Assembly (NCBI RefSeq): GCF_003751945.1
Contig: NZ_RJKL01000001.1
Location: 4,216,001 to 4,280,000 of the forward strand
Length of the DNA stretch: 64,000 bases
Origin: Couchioplanes caeruleus
GTDB taxonomy: Bacteria > Actinomycetota > Actinomycetes > Mycobacteriales > Micromonosporaceae
Reading direction: 5' to 3'
This document shows, piece after piece, positions 59,754 through 64,000 of this stretch. Numbering within the stretch: the stretch's first letter is position 1; every line of letters begins with the position of its first letter. The notes beneath the pieces were generated by a model. It saw only the letters and a program-made list of their open reading frames with translations, had not been told where the DNA came from and searched no databases. Position numbers and translations under genes: made by a program.

Positions 59754-61453
59754 GCCTCGCCGAGAAGGTCAAGCGCGCGCTGGCCGGCGACGACCGGGTG
59801 GACGCCCAGCAGCTCGCCGAGCGGCTCGACGCCTTGCAGCGGTTCCTGCGGGTCACCGACCCGTACCTGCCGGACAGCGATCTCGTCGCCGCGCACACGC
59901 TGGTCGAACGCGCGGGCAGCCGGCTCTCGCTCTCACAGGACCACACGGTGGTCGCGCTGGCCGGCAGCACGGGCAGTGGAAAGTCCAGCCTGTTCAACGC
60001 CCTCGCCCGGCTCAAGCTGTCGCCGGTGGGCGTGCGCAGGCCGACCACCGGCGTCGCCCACGCCTGCGTGTGGGGTCCGCTCGAGCCGGCCAACCGGCTG
60101 CTCGACTGGGTCGGCGTACTCCCCCGGCAGCGGTTCATCCGGGAGAGCGCCCTGGACGGCGACGACGAGGCAGCGCTGCGCGGGCTCGTGCTGCTCGACC
60201 TTCCCGACTTCGACTCCGTCGAACACGGCCACCGGATCGAGGTGGACCGCCTGCTCGGCCTGGTCGACCAGGTGGTGTGGGTGGTGGACCCGCAGAAGTA
60301 CGGCGACCGCATCCTGCACAACGCCTACCTGCGCCAGTTCCGCTCGCACGGCGACGTGACGATCGTGGTGCTCAACCAGGCCGACCGGCTCTCGCCCGCC
60401 GACACCGAGCTCGTCCTGGCCGACCTCAAGCGGTTGCTCGACGAGGACGGCCTGACCGGCGTGCCCGCCATGGCCACCTCGGCGAAGCAGCCCGGGATGC
60501 TCACCGAGCTGCGCTCGGCGCTGGAGAAGACGGTCGCCGAGCGGCAGGCCGCCCTGCGCCGGCTCGCCGGTGACCTCGACACGGTCGCCGAGCAGCTCAG
60601 CGCCGCGATCGGGCCGCCCGCCGCCGAGGACGAGATCGACCGCGCGACCGTACGGCAGCTCACCGACGCGCTCGCCGCCTCCGCGGGAGTTCCGGCGGTG
60701 TCCGCGGCGACCGCGGGCGCGTACCGGCACCGGGCGCTAGCGAGCACCGGCTGGCCGCTACTCCGTGGCGTTCGTAAGCTGCGGCCGGACCCGCTCAAGC
60801 GACTGCACATCTCCTCGGACAAGCCTGTCGCGGATGAGCCTGCCGGGAACGCGCCTGCCCAGGAGATCGCGCCCGTCCCGCGGACCTCGCTGCCGGAGGC
60901 CGACGCCGCGCAGAAGTCGGCGGTCGGACTCTCCGTGCGCGCGGTGGCCGCGCGAGCCGCCGCGCCGATCCCCGACGTCTGGGCGCCGGCGCTGACCGTG
61001 GCCGCCCGGTCCCGGCTCGGTGACCTGCCCGACGCCCTCGACCGGGCGGTCGCCAAGACCGACCTCGGCATGAGCCGCAAGCCCTTCTGGTGGACGGCCG
61101 TCGGCCTGCTGCAATGGCTGCTCACCATCGCCGCCGTGGCCGGGCTCGGCTGGCTCCTGGCCGGATACGCGGTGCGTGCCCTGGGTCTGCCCAAATTCGA
61201 CAATCCCCAGGTCGGAGAGGTGCCGCTGCCCACCCTGCTGCTGCTCGGCGGCCTCGTCCTCGGGCTGCTGCTGGCCGTGCTGCTGCGGCCGCTCGTCAAC
61301 GCCGGGGCCACACGCGCGGGACGCCGAGCCGAGCAGCGGCTGCGCGCATCGGTCACCGAGGTCGGCCGCGAGTACGTCGTCGCGCCCGTACGCGAGGTGC
61401 TCAACGGGTATGCGCAGGCCCGCGAGGCGCTGACGGTCGTCCGATCGGAATAG
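59750..61453 (+). CDS. Dynamin-like/YfjP-type GTPase, second of a pair
   Basis: A 567-residue protein. G1 is VVALAGSTGSGKSSLFNALA, G2 lies in RRPTTGVAHA, G3 is LLDLPDFDSVEHGHR, and G4 is VVLNQADRLS. A helical middle region of low conservation follows. Two membrane helices near the C-terminus (LLQWLLTIAAVAGLGWLLAG and LLLLGGLVLGLLLAVLL) are set in Arg-rich flanks. The ATG overlaps the stop of the first GTPase gene. The pair probably forms a hetero-oligomer at the membrane; a role in cell division or stress is possible given the dnaK neighbour. Confidence 0.85.
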   Translation: MSLAEKVKRALAGDDRVDAQQLAERLDALQRFLRVTDPYLPDSDLVAAHTLVERAGSRLSLSQDHTVVALAGSTGSGKSSLFNALARLKLSPVGVRRPTTGVAHACVWGPLEPANRLLDWVGVLPRQRFIRESALDGDDEAALRGLVLLDLPDFDSVEHGHRIEVDRLLGLVDQVVWVVDPQKYGDRILHNAYLRQFRSHGDVTIVVLNQADRLSPADTELVLADLKRLLDEDGLTGVPAMATSAKQPGMLTELRSALEKTVAERQAALRRLAGDLDTVAEQLSAAIGPPAAEDEIDRATVRQLTDALAASAGVPAVSAATAGAYRHRALASTGWPLLRGVRKLRPDPLKRLHISSDKPVADEPAGNAPAQEIAPVPRTSLPEADAAQKSAVGLSVRAVAARAAAPIPDVWAPALTVAARSRLGDLPDALDRAVAKTDLGMSRKPFWWTAVGLLQWLLTIAAVAGLGWLLAGYAVRALGLPKFDNPQVGEVPLPTLLLLGGLVLGLLLAVLLRPLVNAGATRAGRRAEQRLRASVTEVGREYVVAPVREVLNGYAQAREALTVVRSE

Positions 61454-61488
61454 AGCCCGCGGCCTGCGGTACCGGTAGGCTCGGCGGC

Positions 61489-62712
61489 ATGGCGGCACCT
61501 CAGAATCCGTACGACGCGGTCCTGCACGCGGCCCGCGACGTGGCGAAGCTCGACTGTGCCCTGGACGCCGAGATGCTGGGCACCGCCCTGCTGGGCAGCG
61601 TCTACTCGGTCGCCGCGACGGGCCGTGCGGCAGCGGTCCGAGAGTTCGTGGGCCAGTTCCTCGCCACCACGATCCGCCGGCGCTCCGCCTCGGCGACGAC
61701 GATCCGCCAGGTCTTCGCGACCCTCGTGCCGGAGGCCGAGGGCGCGGCCGAGGTCCGCGGCGGCGCCCAGGCCCCGCCCTGGACGGACCAGCTCGGCCGG
61801 GTGCGCGCGACGGGCTGCTACGCGTACGGCGACGTCTACGGCGACCAGACGTCCTATCTGGTCACTTTCGCCTACGACGACGCCGAGGAGGGCGGGCCGG
61901 AGCACGCGGTCGTCGCCCTGGTGGACCACAACATCGGCATCACCAAGGACGTCTTCGTGGGCGGCCCCGCGGACCGCATCCTCGGCCAGGTCCGCGAGAT
62001 GTGCGCGACCGACGAGCTGACCTGGTTCCGCGAGGAGGACCCGGGCCGGCTGCGCAGCGAGGTCAGCCGCCATCTCGAGATGACCGACAAGCTGAGCGAC
62101 CTGCCCCGGGAGGGCAACCTGGCGACCGACCGCGCGCTGGCCACCGCGCGCCTGGCCCTGCTGCCGACGTCGACGGTTCCCCCGCTGCCGGAGCCGCCCG
62201 AGCTGAGCGGGCCGGACCGTGAGCGGCTGCTCCGCGATTTCCTGGCGTCTCCCGAAGCCGCACGGTTCGGCCTCGACGCCGTCGCGGCCGACGACGAACT
62301 GGCCTCACTGCACTTCTGCCTGAGCCTGCTGCTCGACCACGCCGCGAGCCTGCCGGACACGGATCCACTGCGCTGGAGCCCGGCGGTCGCGGGACTCTTC
62401 CTGCTCGACTGGGTCCACCGCCGCGCGGTCCTGGACATGGACGATGCGGCGATGCTGCCCCGGGTGACGCGGGCCTGGTCGGCCTACGCGATGCGCATGA
62501 AGGGGCTGCCGGAGGCCGCCACAGGGCAGACGGACGCGGTGGTCGAAGAGATGATCCCCGAGTTCGCCCGCCTCTACGCCACCGGCGAGAAGCGCAGCCC
62601 GGCCACGGCCGCGGTGGCGCAACTGATCTCCGAAGGCGTCGACCCGAACGACGCCGAGGCCATCGACGCCTGGATCGAGACCAACCGCCACCGCCTCACC
62701 GACGACTCCTGA
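61489..62712 (+). CDS. Conserved hypothetical protein
   Basis: A 407-residue, mostly helical acidic protein with no membrane segment. Notable stretches are DQTSYLVTFAYDDAEEGGPE and ALVDHNIGITKDVFVGGPADRI in a central beta region, and LASLHFCLSLLLDHAASLPD. I recognise no catalytic motif. TAGGCT stands 7 nt before the ATG, a clear leaderless start, so it has its own promoter although only 35 bp separate it from the GTPase gene. Confidence 0.75.
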   Translation: MAAPQNPYDAVLHAARDVAKLDCALDAEMLGTALLGSVYSVAATGRAAAVREFVGQFLATTIRRRSASATTIRQVFATLVPEAEGAAEVRGGAQAPPWTDQLGRVRATGCYAYGDVYGDQTSYLVTFAYDDAEEGGPEHAVVALVDHNIGITKDVFVGGPADRILGQVREMCATDELTWFREEDPGRLRSEVSRHLEMTDKLSDLPREGNLATDRALATARLALLPTSTVPPLPEPPELSGPDRERLLRDFLASPEAARFGLDAVAADDELASLHFCLSLLLDHAASLPDTDPLRWSPAVAGLFLLDWVHRRAVLDMDDAAMLPRVTRAWSAYAMRMKGLPEAATGQTDAVVEEMIPEFARLYATGEKRSPATAAVAQLISEGVDPNDAEAIDAWIETNRHRLTDDS

Positions 62713-62713
62713 G

Positions 62714-63997
62714 TCACCAGCGGTTGGTGTGACCGGGGTCGGCGTGGTGCCGGCCCACGCGGGAGATGCGGTTGTCGTCCGCCCGGTGCATGCGTTCCGC
62801 GCGGTGACTTCCCCGGTAGGAACGGGCGGCGAACTGGGTGCCGTCCGCCTGGTCCGCCACCAACTGGTGGCGGTGGCCATTGTGGGTCCGGCCCGGGGCA
62901 CGGTCGGTCTTGAGGTTCTGCGGGCGTTCGGTCACTGCCGACCTCCGGCTGCTGTCGGTGCGGGCGGACTCGGCCCGGCGATGGCTGACGATCTTCCTGC
63001 TGTCTGTACGGACGGCGCGCGCCCAACGATGAATGACGACCTTTTTAAGGTGTTTCGGCTGCTCGGCGCGCCGGTGTTCGGTGACGGTCGCCCCGCGGCC
63101 GTGGCGGCCGACCGGTTCGATGTGGACGGTGATCACTCGGCTGTTGCCGGCCCGGTGATGGGACCAGTGGGCACGGTGGTTGACGTCCTCGCAGTGCTTG
63201 TGCGGCGAGCGGTCGGGGCGGTGGTGGTGCGACGGCCGGGACGAGCAGTGGGTCCGGTCGGCGCACCACGGCGGACGGGCCGGCTTCATCGGCGGCCGGG
63301 CCGGGGATTCCGAACCATCCGGATCACCCTGACCGGAGCCATAGCCGCCGCCGTGTCCGTCGTGACCGCCGCCGCCGTGTCCGTCGTGATCGTCGGCGTC
63401 ACCGCCGTCATCGGAATCGTCGGGGTCGGTGTGGTCAGATTCGTCCGGTTGATACGGCTCCTCCGGCCACGTCGGCCCGGGCTGCCACCCCGGCGGCGCC
63501 CCCGGCCAGGTCGGACCTTGCGACCCGGCGGGCGGCTCGGGGCGGGAGGGCTTCCCGGGCCGGCTCGGCTTCTCGACGACCCCGTGGCCCGCGGGCCACG
63601 GCCGGTTCTTCACGCCGCTCGGGATGCCTGACTTGTTGGAGGTGGTGGTGCCGTTGGGGGCGCTGTGGCCGTACCCGCGCGGTTTGGTCTTCCTCTTCTG
63701 GGCCTGGCCCTGGATCGGGGCCGGGCCGACCGGGGAGGGTGAGCCCGTGCCGGCAGAGGCCGGCGGCGAGGTGCGGACCGGACCGGCCGAGGCCGGCGGG
63801 ATGAACGGCACGTCGGTGACGGTCGTCCGGCCGTCGGCCAGCTCATTGGAGCCGGCGGTGATCGCCGCCAGGGTCGGCAGCGAGGCGAGACCCACCAGCA
63901 TGACCACGAGGAGCACGTATCGCCGGGTCGGTCCGGTCAGGCCCTCCGCGCTGTAGACACCATTGAGGCGCCTGCGCAGCACCTTGATCGGTGGCAC
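62714..63997 (-). CDS. Membrane-anchored, His/Arg- and Pro-rich extracellular protein (5' end uncertain)
   Basis: At least 427 residues. A basic N-terminus (IKVLRRRLNGVYSAEGLTGPTR) is followed by one membrane helix (YVLLVVMLVGLASLPTLAAI), giving an N-in signal anchor. Outside follows a Pro/Gly region, an Asp/Gly/His segment (HDGHGGGGHDGHGGGYGSG) and a very basic stretch of about 180 residues full of His and Arg. The GTG at 63997 is three bases from the window edge and the frame stays open beyond it, so the true start may lie outside. Metal or polyanion binding is possible; function unknown. Confidence 0.55.
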   Translation of the reverse strand: MPPIKVLRRRLNGVYSAEGLTGPTRRYVLLVVMLVGLASLPTLAAITAGSNELADGRTTVTDVPFIPPASAGPVRTSPPASAGTGSPSPVGPAPIQGQAQKRKTKPRGYGHSAPNGTTTSNKSGIPSGVKNRPWPAGHGVVEKPSRPGKPSRPEPPAGSQGPTWPGAPPGWQPGPTWPEEPYQPDESDHTDPDDSDDGGDADDHDGHGGGGHDGHGGGYGSGQGDPDGSESPARPPMKPARPPWCADRTHCSSRPSHHHRPDRSPHKHCEDVNHRAHWSHHRAGNSRVITVHIEPVGRHGRGATVTEHRRAEQPKHLKKVVIHRWARAVRTDSRKIVSHRRAESARTDSSRRSAVTERPQNLKTDRAPGRTHNGHRHQLVADQADGTQFAARSYRGSHRAERMHRADDNRISRVGRHHADPGHTNRW

Positions 63998-64000
63998 GAG

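Overview
The window is high-GC actinobacterial chromosome. The gene content and order (BldC, valine dehydrogenase, DUF3073, purM-purF, purS-purQ-purL, dnaK-grpE-dnaJ-hspR, clpB, fba, purA) match the conserved core seen in Streptomyces and Micromonosporaceae. The many Gly-, Pro- and His-rich membrane proteins and the style of the accessory genes point to an Actinoplanes-like member of the Micromonosporaceae; the genus is an inference. I see no rRNA, tRNA, CRISPR array, insertion sequence or prophage.

Layout. 1-4.7 kb: small metabolic genes (hotdog thioesterase, PrsW-type protease, the RNA 2'-phosphotransferase KptA coupled to a methyltransferase, an F420-type oxidoreductase). 4.7-7.7 kb: bldC, a conserved partner gene, valine dehydrogenase and DUF3073. 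7.7-8.65 kb: a gene-poor stretch with two tandem-repeat arrays. 8.65-10 kb: a radical SAM/SPASM maturase with an overlapping 71-residue precursor peptide whose C-terminus reads as aromatic-x-Asn triplets, a likely cyclophane (triceptide-type) RiPP system. 10.2-26.2 kb: purM, purF, a large Gly/Tyr-rich membrane protein, purL-purQ-purS, a secreted trypsin-like protease, a regulator-MFS-purB operon, and purD. 26.2-31.3 kb: three phased DnaA boxes, purA, a degenerate lipid-kinase-like protein, and a MinD-like ATPase with a long proline-rich arm. 31.4-41.8 kb: DUF3151, ADP-ribosylglycohydrolase, LOG-family protein, RNA ligase, fba, and the Hen1-Pnkp RNA repair operon. 41.8-48 kb: DedA protein, class II aldolase-like protein, an orphan ArsR, two related Pro-rich membrane proteins. 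48-57.5 kb: the HspR heat-shock regulon (clpB, hspR, dnaJ, grpE, dnaK) with recognisable HAIR operators, plus a K+/H+ antiporter pair. 57.7-64 kb: two coupled dynamin-like GTPases, an unknown protein, and a truncated His/Arg-rich membrane-anchored protein.

How the genes work together. Six de novo purine enzymes are encoded in several transcription units (purF, purM, purSQL, purD, purB, purA). Chaperone genes are joined by shared HspR operators. RNA-end processing recurs: KptA, an RNA ligase, and Hen1 with Pnkp.

Two sequence-level patterns recur. Many starts lack a Shine-Dalgarno site but have a TAnnnT hexamer 6-8 nt upstream of the start codon, the signature of leaderless transcripts. Many operon partners overlap by 4 bp (ATGA or GTGA). 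Two divergent gene pairs have exactly 18 bp between start codons, with one -10 element apparently serving both strands.
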